Source: Desmodus rotundus (taxonomy: Eukaryota; Chordata; Mammalia; Chiroptera; Phyllostomidae). From it: DNA of 64,000 bases. The first letter of the stretch is position 1; each line of letters starts with the position of its first letter. Position numbers and translations under genes: made by a program. This document shows positions 55,051 through 64,000 of this stretch, piece after piece. The notes beneath the pieces were generated by a model that was not told the DNA's origin, did no database searches, and saw only the letters and a program-made list of their open reading frames with translations. The stretch covers positions 185,861,556 through 185,925,555 of the forward strand of contig NC_071389.1 of the NCBI RefSeq assembly GCF_022682495.2, written 5' to 3'.

Positions 55051-58000
55051 TGCCTAGGAAGTAAAATGGGTGAGCATAGATTGGATAACTGCTGCTAAGG
55101 AAATAATGCCTTAAAGGGAGATGAGAAACAGGAGCTAGGAAGGGCCACTTTAGGGAGAGCAGTCAGTACGGTTGGTATGGTGAGGGTCCATCATGAACTC
55201 TTGCAGGGTTACCTTTTATGCGTCTGTATACTTGTCAACCACCCTGAAATGTATGAAATGTTTCAACAGAGAATTCTGGGAATTTGCTTACTCTGGGCGG
55301 CTTGTTAAATAGGGTTAATTGGAAGTATGTAAATGGTGTCTACTTTTCTGAGCAATAAAATTGATAAAGAGACTACAGTTAAATTTAACTTCAGGCAATT
55401 TCACATCCTGAGAATTTTCAGCAATTAGTAATTAGGGCCCTGGCAATGAAAGAAGTTGGCAGCCCATTTGAATGGACATGGGAGAAGAACAGTGTGGGGG
55501 CACAGAAAAGAACCCGCAGAGCATGGATTTGGGGACTGTGGGGGAAAATGAAAAAAATGTGGCCGAAAATTATAAATTGCCTAACATTTTATCCAAGTGC
55601 TTGTAGCTGAAAGAGTTCTTTCTAAAGCCTAGGTACTTTTTTCCTTTAGCAAAAGGTATAAAATGTTCCAGAGAGTTGAGTCACGCTAGTTCCCGCATCT
55701 CTGGAAGTTAGCTTTGAGTGATGGCAGTGCCCTCTGTCCCAGGTAGTGAGTGCGTTTCTATAAATCATGTGGCGTGTTCTGTCACGAAACTGAAAATACA
55801 TTCATGCAAGATTTTATGGATCCCAGCCAGACTCCCCTTGTGTCAGACCCTGCCTTTTGAACGGTTTTAGGCTGCTTATAAGCTTTTAGATTGCCCAAGC
55901 AAAACTGAGGATGAAAACCACGCCCCAAGCTACTCCAGTCACTGGGCACTGGGTACGTTTCCACAGTACAGGACAAACAGAGATCAACGCCGGGTGGGAG
56001 TGGAGACTGTTCTCTCAGCCTTACTGATGAAACGATACAGTTCGATACGTTATTTCCCAGTTTACTGTCCATATGGTAAACCTAGCACAGTCTTCATTGA
56101 ATTGGGTGGGTTCATTTTTTTCCTTGAATTAACCTGTTGTCATCACAGTCACAAAATTGAAGAACTCTGCAGTTGTTACAGCCAGAGTGATGGATGAAAA
56201 GGAGTCCCTGAAACCATGGCAGTGAGTAAAACACCTTTCTTCTGTTATCCCCATAGGCGGCACTGACTGGCCCCTATTTTTATAACCTTGTATAGACTTA
56301 CACTGTAGTGTTCACGATATACCACATATGTGTGTGAGTGTGTCCATACATGCAGACAGACATACACACATACACGTGTACCTCCTCTCCTCTTCTCCCC
56401 CGACCCCAGACTTTCGTAGTCTTTTTGAATCGCAAACCATTCTTATTTTCCTTTTAATCCTTCCCATCTAGCTTAGAGTCTGGCGCAGAACAAGATCTCA
56501 AAAAATGGTTGCTGAGCAAAACCTAGAAACAGATTTTGTTTTTTGTTATTGTTCTGTTGTTGTTCTGTTCACTAAATACTCCTGCACTCTGTTGAGTTTT
56601 GAGTTCCTTTGGAGACTCTGGTGATTGTACCTTGTGTTCAAGCATATGTATGACTCCAGCCATTTAAAAATAGGCAGTATTTTCAAGGGCAGTAGCTCTG
56701 TAGATGGGTGTGGAAGGGGCATGAGATTACAGCATTAAAGTACGTATATAGGTATTCATATGCATATAACCTCATACCAGAGGAACTTAGGGTGCTGATA
56801 TGAATACATAATGTTTGACATGGTAAAAATAGATCCGAAAGCACGGAAGAAAGGGTGGGAACAAAATGGAAGCAGGAATACAGTTAATTGCGTGCCAGAA
56901 TGACCTAAGCAGAAGGTAGAGGGGCTGCCCTTTAGGTGTGCCTCGTAAGGGTTCCGTCAGCCAGCAGGAGAGGGAACACTTGCAGGAGCGAAGGGAAACC
57001 AGCTGCTCAGGGTGATTATAGCTACTCTTGCCACCGACATCAGACAAGAATTTCTCCCAGGAACCTCTGTAAAAGGTACACTGAGTTTTGTTATAAAAAT
57101 CATTGAGTTTTATAAGGCTTATCCTCCTAAAAACACTTTTGTGTTAATAGCGTCACTTCAGAGCAAGATTTCGGAACAGGCTCTTTTGTAATTGCAAGGT
57201 TCTGGTTAGGTGCCCCGCTCCCTGCTGGTGCGATCTGTCACAGCTATATGAAGAGTAGATGGAGCACTCGTCCTTCAAGCCATCCTCCCTGTGTGTTGTT
57301 TTTCTCAGCTGAGGTTTTGAGAATAATTCAGTGACATTGAACTTGAGGTGGTATCACTCCCAGACTCAGAAAGCCTGAGGTGCAGCTATTCTGTGTGGCC
57401 AGTTAAGGAGAGACCCGGTGCCTTAGCTGAGTGCCAATTAAAGCTGGGGTTAGCATCTTTTAGAGTGAGCTGTGTTGCGAGCAAACACGTTTGCCTGAAT
57501 GGCAAGCTGCCCTCCTTGTTTCCAAGGGCAGCATTGGGGGAACCAGGCAGCTAGGCCACAATTGCACACAGAAGCTTCTGTAGCGCTGAGACAAATGGGT
57601 GGTCCTCTCCAGGGGCTTGAAAGAGGTATTTCTGGGATACATCTAGACACATACCGAAGTATGGAAGGTTTCAAAGGCGTCAGTTCCTAAAGTCTGGACT
57701 ATATCCTCAGTCTCATTTCTCACCTCCCCCTTCACAATTACTCTTTCCCATTTTAGCAACGAAAAGAATCTCTCTTATCCTTCCAAAATACTACAGTAGT
57801 GTATTGTGCAGCTTTATAAAATGCAGCAGGCACTGAACAGAGCAGCAATTTGAGATATTTCTTGCCAAATAAGTATGGTAGTGTGAGCCCTAAAAGACTT
57901 TCCAACATAAACATATACTACATTGGGATAAAGTCCTGTGGGAAGTGGCCGAAGTATAAGAATTAAAGGGGGGAAAAAAAACGATGTAAACTTTCCAGCT

Positions 58001-58053
58001 GGTAAGTAGGAGCTTGAACTTGGTCGGTGATTTTAAAAATGGATAATGGTGTT
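55051..58053. other. Long mostly unassigned stretch
   Basis: About 3 kb with no recognised gene. A small L2 3' tip (ttagagtctggcgcagaaca) lies at about 56470-56520. The part at 55290-55620 is repeat-free and AT-rich with taattagg/ttaattgg-type motifs. A frame at 55782-56072 has no known domain. Confidence 0.4.
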
Positions 58054-58497
58054 TGTATTCGACAGAGTTCTGTAGAGAAACAGAACTAATAACAGACACA
58101 CATTTTCCACACACACTTCACACACACATGGAGTGTGGGGGGGAGATATTAAGAGGCGATAAGGAATTGACTCAAGTGATCACAAAGGCAGCGAAGTCCC
58201 AAGATGTGCAGCCGCCACGCTGGACAGCCAGTGGTGTAAGTTCCAGTCCAAAGGCTGGCAGGAAGCGTCCCCACTCAAGGCAGTGGGAAGGATGCGTTCC
58301 CTCTCACCCAGCCTTTGTGCTCTCTCCAGTTCCTCAGCTGAGTGAATGAGGCCCACCCACATCAGCGAGGGCAGGTGGCTATTCTCATTCAGATGTCAGT
58401 CTCGTCCACAAACAGCCTCACAGATACACCCAGGATAATGTCTGACCAAAATCTAGACACCTGGCTCAGTCAGATTGAAGCATAAAATTTACTGTCA
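58054..58497 (-). mobile_element. ERVL/MaLR-type solo LTR
   Basis: The 444-bp unit starts tgtattcgacagagttctgt and ends tttactgtca, so it has TG...CA ends. Internal order on +: agagaaacagaactaataac, aaggaattgactcaagtgat, gaatgaggcccacccacatc, cagatgtcagtctcgtccac and ctgaccaaaatctagacacc, the complement of an old mammalian LTR. No internal genes. A (CA)-rich part lies at 58097-58129. Confidence 0.75.
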
Positions 58498-58940
58498 AGG
58501 TGGGATATTAAAGTTCTCTTTTAAAGTTTCACTGTTTACATACACCAGGAGTTATATTCTTTGTAATCTTGTATCAATTTATGATGATTTCAATTTAATT
58601 TCATGGGGGTTGGATAAAAAATTCAGGAGGGGGTGCATAGACTTTTGTTTTGTTTTTAATCTTTAGGTCTTACATGAGAGAATGGGTTTTGAAGATCTTA
58701 AGCTTACTTTATGTAGTATGACCAAAATAATTTTAGCCTCGTATTTGCTTTGCCCAAAAGAAAACCTCAAAGATAGGAGGTTAGTCCTTTCTTTAGGCAA
58801 AGAACATAGGAATACAAGCTGTATCAGAATACAGTGCTTCTCACTCTAGGTGGTAGAATCTTGAGAACACAAAAATCATTGTTTAATGTTTTACTGAATT
58901 TGAGTTTAGATATTTCTTTACCCTTTTCCCATTATCCTTT
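58498..58940. other. Unassigned AT-rich DNA
   Basis: No gene or repeat recognised. Confidence 0.4.
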
Positions 58941-59155
58941 AAAAAAATTATTTATTTGTTTATTTATTTATTTATAGACACAGGGGGAGGGAGGGAGAAA
59001 GAAATGGAGAGGAACATCAATGTATGGTTGCCTCTCGAGCACCCCTGATGGGGACCTGGCCCCCACCCCAGACATGTGCCCTGACTGGGAATTGAACCGG
59101 CAACCCTCTGGTTTGCAGGTGGCACTCAATCCATTGAGCCACAGCAGCTGGGGCT
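58941..59155 (-). mobile_element. Ves SINE (minus)
   Basis: Complement of the Ves head (ending ccattgagccacagcagctg), gtgccctgactgggaattga, caatgtatggttgcctctcg and a tail of ttatttgtttatttatttat. Flanks cccattatcctt (58928-58939) and cccc-ttatcctt (from about 59156) are an imperfect target duplication. Confidence 0.93.
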
Positions 59156-59159
59156 CCCC

Positions 59160-60770
59160 TTATCCTTCATATTGATTTTGTTTAATTTAAATTTTATTTT
59201 TGTCATGTGTTTATCTTACTTGAATTTTTCATTAAAATGTTTATCTTAAAATTTTGATCAAATATGTGTTATTCTTAAACTGCCACAAATTCATTTTAGA
59301 ACGTGTTGAGGTAGACGTAGCCATGCACAGCTGAGCTTCCTGGATGACGGCAAGGCTGGAGGAGGAGGAGGACATGTTGCTCGGGATGCTTGGGGGTTGA
59401 CTCTGCCTCCCAACCCTTCCCCATCTCCCTGTCTTGGGAATATAACCTTGCTCCTTCCAAGTTGGGTTCAAGGAACAGAAGGTGTGTGTAGCACCACTTT
59501 AAAGGAAAAACATGGTCGTTAGCATCCATTCTTCTGGGGTGGTGAACTAAAACTGAGAAGGCAAGGACAGAAATCTGGTGAGAATGGGGTTTCTCTCTTC
59601 ATTCTGGCAGTGCCCTGCCCACGTGGAGAGGGAGGGTCATTGGCAGTGCCAACAAGCTGCATCAGGAACCAGGAAAGAGGGGGAAATCTATGCAAAGCTA
59701 CGCTGCATCTCCTATCTTGTGTAGCTGCCTGTTGTACTGTTACAGTCTCTGTCCTTGACTAAGTAAACTAGGGATTTATAGCAGAGGTGCAGTGTGTGTC
59801 TGTGTGTGCTGCTGGTGGTGGTGGGGGTGTTGATGGTGCTGGAGCTGAAGTTTTTGGTACTGGTGTTGACAGTTGTTTGGATGGTGCTGGCTGTGGTTGG
59901 AAAGGGGAGGAAAGGGTGCCGGTAGTGTGCAGATTTCTTTCCACCAATCCGTAGTAAGACCTGCTGTCCTGCATGCACTAAACACATTTGATTTTAGTTA
60001 CATAAGTGATTATTTTGGTATACAGATATTTTACATAGGCAGTTAATATCCATGATTCAGCTAGCCATCTGCAATAGTCACTAGAAGGTACCGTGAGCAT
60101 GTAGTATATAACGTTTAATTCAGTGACCCCCTGGTGTTTCACTACCAGACTGCCGTTTACTATCGGTTTGCCTCTGGGTTATTATTTTGTAGGAATCTGG
60201 CAAAATATGAAGTTCAATTAATGAGCATAATTGGGAATTCTTCTAGTTCCTTGAATGTATGCTGTAGAGACCTTTTAAAACACATCTTAACAAGGTAAAA
60301 AGTACTTGATTTTCTGACTCGAGGGTACATTTGTGAACCTTGCCTGCTCAGTAAGACCTAACAGGCAGTTTATATTCTAGCTGTAATTGTGGTATCTCAG
60401 CAATTTAACTGATCCCCAAGGGACAGAGCCAAGGATAGTCCCTGCCTAGGCACAGGCTAGTTAGAGACTGGCTAGATCTTGGTTTGGGTGTGATTTGAGA
60501 TTTTGAAAACAAAGTCATTGAGAAGAACAAAAGCAGTCTGATAAAGAAGCTATGAGCAGATTTACTACAGAGCTAACTTAGCTGTGTATGTAATTATAAC
60601 CGATGCAAAATGAAGTGTTACTGTCATATAATCCCATCTCCTTATAAAGGATGGACAAACTTTACAGTCGTGAGTGACAACAGGAGACTTTGTTGTTCAA
60701 TTATTGGATTCCATACTTGTATCTGCTAAACTGGCCATTGACTTCCATACTGTGGGCTTTATTTTTTTCA
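59160..60770. other. Mostly unassigned DNA with a GGTG-rich tract
   Basis: An imperfect triplet-like tract (tgctgctggtggtggtgggg, gatggtgctggctgtggttg) runs at about 59796-59905 and gives proline/histidine/threonine-rich chance frames on the minus strand. No gene recognised in the rest. Confidence 0.45.
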
Positions 60771-60774
60771 AATT

Positions 60775-61590
60775 AAGACATTATTTTTTAGCGCAGTTTT
60801 AAATTCATAGCAAAATTGAGGGCAAGGTACAAATATTTCCCCATACCCCTACCTCCACATATTATAGCTTCCTGCCATTATCAGCATCCCTTCTCAGAGT
60901 ATTACATTTGTCACAGTTGATGAACCTACACTGAAATATCACAGTTGCTCAAACTCCGTAGTTTACATTGTGGTTCTCTCTTGGTTTTGTTCATTCTATG
61001 GATTTAGACAACTGTATAATGGTGTGTATCCATCCTTATGGTTTCAACCGTGTATTTTCAGTGCCCTAAAAATCCTCTGTGCCCTGCGTATGCATCCCTC
61101 CTCCACCCAGCCCCTTAGCAACCACTGATCTTTTTACTGTCTTCATAGGAGCCTTTTCATGTGGGCTTCTTTCACTTAGTAATATGCATTTAAAGTTCCT
61201 CCATGTCTGTTCATGGCTTGATAGCTCATTTCTTTTTAGCATGGAATAATATTCTATTGTCTGGATATATTAGGGTTCATGTATTTATTCCATTATTTTT
61301 GTTGCTTCCAATTTTTGCAATTATGAGTAAAACTGCTATAAACATCTGTATGTAGGTTTTTGTATGGACACATAAGTTTTCAGTTCCTTTGGGGAAATAC
61401 CAAGGAGCAAGATTGCAGAATCATATGAGTATGTTTAGTTTTGTAAGACACTGCTAAGCTGTCTTCCTAAGTGGCTGTATTATTTTGTGTTCCCACCAAC
61501 GGTGAATGAGAAACCCTGCTCCTTCATATCCTCACCAGTCAGTGTTAGTAGTATCAGACTGTTTTAATATGCATTTTTCCTGCTAACATA
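60775..61590 (-). mobile_element. L1M LINE 3' end (antisense)
   Basis: Same subfamily and segment as 30251-31064: acattattttttagcgcagt, ttttaaattcatagcaaaat, catttgtcacagttgatgaa, tcacttagtaatatgcattt, aatattctattgtctggata, gttcctttggggaaatacca, gctaagctgtcttcctaagt. Confidence 0.9.
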
Positions 61591-62505
61591 TGATGTGGAC
61601 CGGACTTTCCTAATGTCACCAGAAACAGAATTAGAAGCTCTTTTACTCTAAATGCTTAGGACAGATTTTTTTTGGGGCGGGGGGGCAATGGAAGATGTTT
61701 AAACCAGACTTATTAAAACAATATGATACATGCATTTCTTGAACATTTTATTGTAACCAAACACTTAAATTAAGCTGATTCGCTAATCTTTTGGTGTGGG
61801 GATAAGACCTATTTTTCAAATAAGAATCCATAAATTTATGTCCCACATTATCTTTCTTGCATAAATCATGCTTATAATTCATCAGATACATGTGAAAACA
61901 ACCTAAGTGTGGAATTCATTTAGTGTTTTATGATTTCCCTCATTACTACAGTTGTTTATTCTATAGCAATTTTTTACATCTGTGACTCAGCTTTATGAAG
62001 TGTTTCCAAAGCTTTCAACTCATTTTTCATAGAAACACCAACCCTCTTTTTACATGGACATTTCATTGGTTTACGTGCTATTTAAATAAAATCACATAAT
62101 TACAATAAGTATATATGGCATTACATGGTTTGAGACATAGCACAGTGAACTTGAAAACCATACAACTGAAGTGAAGAGACGAGAAATGGATGGGCCAAAG
62201 ATTAGCCAATTTTAGCAATGACTCTCTGTTTTACAGAGAGACTAAAGATTCTTGATTGACTGACTATAAGTTGGTTGACAACATCTGTAAATTATGACCT
62301 TGTGGATTGTGATGGGAATGATTCATTTTGGGGGAACTGTGATAGAAGAATCCATTTTCCTAGAGTGCAATAGATGAACCATAGTATTTTCTGGCTGCTG
62401 CCTCACAGAGGGCTGGGCCATCAGTCGGCACTCAGAACCTGTGATTATGCCTCATATGAAAAAACGGAACTTTTAATTTACAACCATGTGTAGGTTTTAT
62501 AATAA
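61591..62505. other. Unassigned AT-rich DNA
   Basis: A G-run lies at about 61675-61686. No gene or repeat recognised. Confidence 0.4.
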
Positions 62506-62509
62506 TATA

Positions 62510-63042
62510 TTGGTTTGGCCAAAAAGTTTGCTTAGTTTTTTCCATAGGATGGCTCTAGTACTGCTTAGTTGTCTTTAACTTCATTTGAACCAATTTTGTT
62601 AGATTGTGTTGTGACAGCTGTCATACCAGCACACATTTTAAAAAACTTATGAAAATTGGTGGATTTTTGTGCAGCCATTTTAATATTGAAATGGAAAAAA
62701 ATAAGCAACATTTTTGGTGTATTATACTTTATTATTTCAAGAAAGATAAAAACACAATCAAAATGCAAATAAACGTTTGTGCAGTATGTGGAGAAGGTGC
62801 TGTCAAAAGTGGTTTGAGGAGTTTCTTGGTGCTATTGAAATTTTTGCCAAATAATTCTTTGCTGTGGGGCTGTCTTATGCATTGGAAGATGTTCGGCAGC
62901 ACCCCGGCCTCTACCCACTAGAAACCAATAGCGGGAGATAGCCGACATGCTGAAAATCTCCAAATCAATAGTTATTGGTGAAAATGAAAAGTGTGTCTTT
63001 TATTTTACAGAAAAAAAAATGGGGACATTTTTGCCAACCCAA
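62510..63042 (+). mobile_element. Internally deleted mariner element, copy 3
   Basis: Terminal repeats ttggtttggccaaaaagttt and gacatttttgccaacccaa are flanked by TA at 62508-62509 and 63043-63044. The leader and an N-terminal transposase relic (62690-62780, with LYYFKKDKNTIK) lead to gatagccgacatgctgaaaa and then the 3' end, with the same internal deletion as copies 1 and 2. Between about 62824 and 62932 the usual mariner sequence is replaced by an unrelated block resembling the hAT element MER20. Confidence 0.93.
62824..62932. mobile_element. MER20-like block inside mariner copy 3
   Basis: taattctttgctgtggggct, gtcttatgcattggaagatg, ttcggcagcaccccggcctc and tacccactagaaaccaatag follow, in order, the inner part of the MER20-type hAT element as I recall it. 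The mariner sequence it occupies in copy 2 (about 51384-51492) is absent. The distance between shared flanks is nearly the same in both copies (about 125 and 126 bases), so this is a replacement, not an added insertion. No hAT ends or target duplication are visible. Confidence 0.7.
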
Positions 63043-63117
63043 TACTTAATATAAATATTTATACATAATTCACATATGCAAAAGTTAATCGTATTTTTTA
63101 AAGAAATGTGTGTTTGG

Positions 63118-63325
63118 GGCCCTGGTTGGTGTAGCTTAGTGGATTGAGCGCAGGCCTGTGAATCAAAGGGTCACCGGTTCAATTCCCTGTCTGGGGCACA
63201 TGCCTCGGTGGCAAGCCAGGTCCCCAGTGGGGGAGCACGTGAGAGGCAACCACACACTGGTGTTTCTATCCCTCTCTTTCTCCTTCGCTTTCCCTCTCTC
63301 TAAAAATAAATAAAATCTTTAAAAA
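63118..63325 (+). mobile_element. Ves SINE (plus)
   Basis: Head ggccctggttggtgtagctt (A-box region), B-box area ccggttcaattccctgtctg, middle gagaggcaaccacacactgg, and a pyrimidine tract with aaaaataaataaaatc tail. Target duplications aaagaaatgtgtgtttgg (63100-63117) and aaagaaatgtatggtttgg (63326-63344) differ by one base change and one inserted base. Confidence 0.96.
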
Positions 63326-63404
63326 AAAGAAATGTATGGTTTGGAAGATGTTCATGAATAATTAGTTTTTGGAAAACCCTTACCTCCTGGCCTCCTCTTA
63401 GTTC

Positions 63405-64000
63405 TCTAACCTCATCTCTGATCATTTCTTTCTTTTTTTTTTCCCCTAGTTAGAAAGATTGAATAACAAATTGCAGTCCCCACTGTCTCAAGGCTCCTTG
63501 CCTTTGCTTTTGCCATTATCTTTGTTGATATGCTCTTGTCACTTTTGATTGACTGGCACTCTAATATGTCATCCTTCAAAACCTGGCTATAATGCAACCT
63601 TCTTTAGGAAACTTTTCCCAGCACCCCAGTTTGGAAACATTGCCCCTGATTTTTGCTATGATAGCACCCTTTATAGCAGGGGTGTCAAACTCATTTTCAC
63701 CAGGGGCCACATCAACCTCGCAGTTGCCTTCAAAGGGCCGAATGTAATTTTAGGACTGTGTAAATGTAACTACTCCTTAACAGTTAAGTGAGAGCTTGGC
63801 GCTGCTGCCGGGTAGAAACGAGGTGCCGGGCCGGATAAAACAAGGGGGAGGGCCGGATTCGGCCCGTGGGCCTTGTGTTTGCCACCTGTGCTTTATAGAA
63901 TGATATAAAAATTAACTGTGTATATTAAATACTGGGTTATACATCTTTCAAAGGTAAGCACTGTGTCTCATTTACCTTGATCCACAGGACTTAGCAAAGT
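63405..64000 (+). repeat. L2 LINE 3' end (plus), split by a hAT
   Basis: agttctctaacctcatctct, gtctcaaggctccttgcctt, gcaaccttctttaggaaact and tttcccagcaccccag lead to the hAT. After it the copy continues with ttaactgtgtatattaaata, aaaggtaagcactgtgtctc and ccacaggacttagcaaagt at the window edge, where it is cut off. Confidence 0.75.
63677..63890 (+). mobile_element. Non-autonomous hAT transposon, perfect 8-bp TSD
   Basis: The 214-bp element starts caggggtgtcaaactcattt and ends gtgtttgccacctgtg. The ends are inverted repeats of about 14 bp with three mismatches. The flanking 8-mers ctttatag at 63669-63676 and 63891-63898 are identical, the size made by hAT transposases. It retains many CpGs (gccgggccggataaaac, ggccggattcggcccgtggg), a sign of recent insertion. 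It encodes no protein. It is inserted in an L2. Confidence 0.93.

Noticed and set aside
59735..59770. Possible conserved regulatory site near the GGTG tract
   Set aside because: Nothing beyond base composition supports it.
59712..59987. Proline/threonine/histidine-rich minus-strand frames in three phases
   Set aside because: They are produced by the GGTG-rich simple tract at about 59796-59905.
62604..62921. 105-codon plus-strand frame
   Set aside because: It reads through the mariner relic and into the foreign hAT-like block, so it is not a transposase gene.
1..64000. CRISPR arrays, operons, phage or bacterial mobile elements
   Set aside because: No regularly spaced direct repeats, ribosome-binding sites or long dense coding frames occur; the repeat content is that of a mammalian nucleus.

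Overview
The window is nuclear DNA of a mammal, most likely a yangochiropteran bat. The evidence is seven copies of the tRNA-derived Ves SINE, three tails of the bat-type LINE-1 3' end, internally deleted mariner elements and a fresh-looking hAT element, all among the general mammalian repeats MIR, L2, L1M, HAL1, MER5-type hATs and MaLR/ERV LTRs. The order and family are read from repeat content alone. I did not recognise any protein-coding exon. The longest open frames (about 100-158 codons) lie in antisense LINEs or anonymous DNA and look like chance frames. The window is best read as intergenic or intronic.

Layout. 1-9 kb: a Ves copy in a HAL1/LINE tail, a MIR, an MaLR-type LTR, then an L2 split by an L1 that is split by a 92-bp palindromic TA-flanked MITE (4.4-5.7 kb), and a long antisense L1M (6.4-7.6 kb). 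9-16 kb: a bat L1 tail, a MIR split by an MLT1-type LTR, and scattered MIR/L2. 15.5-21.5 kb: two Ves copies, a 41-bp tandem duplication, an antisense L1 with a MIR inside it and a Tigger-like element inside the MIR, a second antisense L1 split by an 835-bp LTR, and a small hAT. 22-31 kb: a U1 snRNA retropseudogene, the first mariner MITE, a twin-primed bat L1 inside a MIR, and an antisense L1M. 32-36 kb: several L2 pieces and a 162-bp bat L1 tail with clear target-site duplications (TSDs). 37-44 kb: a Ves copy, repeat-poor DNA, and a GC-rich segment with an inverted CCAAT box and a good splice donor (39.54-40.01 kb) that could be an untranslated first exon. 44-49 kb: MIR/L2 and a nearly full-length half-L1 (HAL1) inside an L2. 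49-64 kb: the second mariner MITE, an antisense L1M split by a Ves copy with an 18/18 TSD, two successive L2 copies, an LTR, another L1M, the third mariner MITE (carrying a foreign hAT-like block), a Ves copy and a hAT element inside an L2.

There is no operon or pathway here. What the sequence records is a history of insertions: old L2/MIR/L1M is the substrate, then HAL1 and LTRs, then lineage-specific DNA transposons, bat L1 and Ves. Nothing resembles a new gene system. The most unusual object is the mariner copy at 62.5-63.0 kb, where an internal block has been exchanged for MER20-type sequence of about the same length. Family names come from memory of consensus sequences and should be confirmed with RepeatMasker and a bat library.
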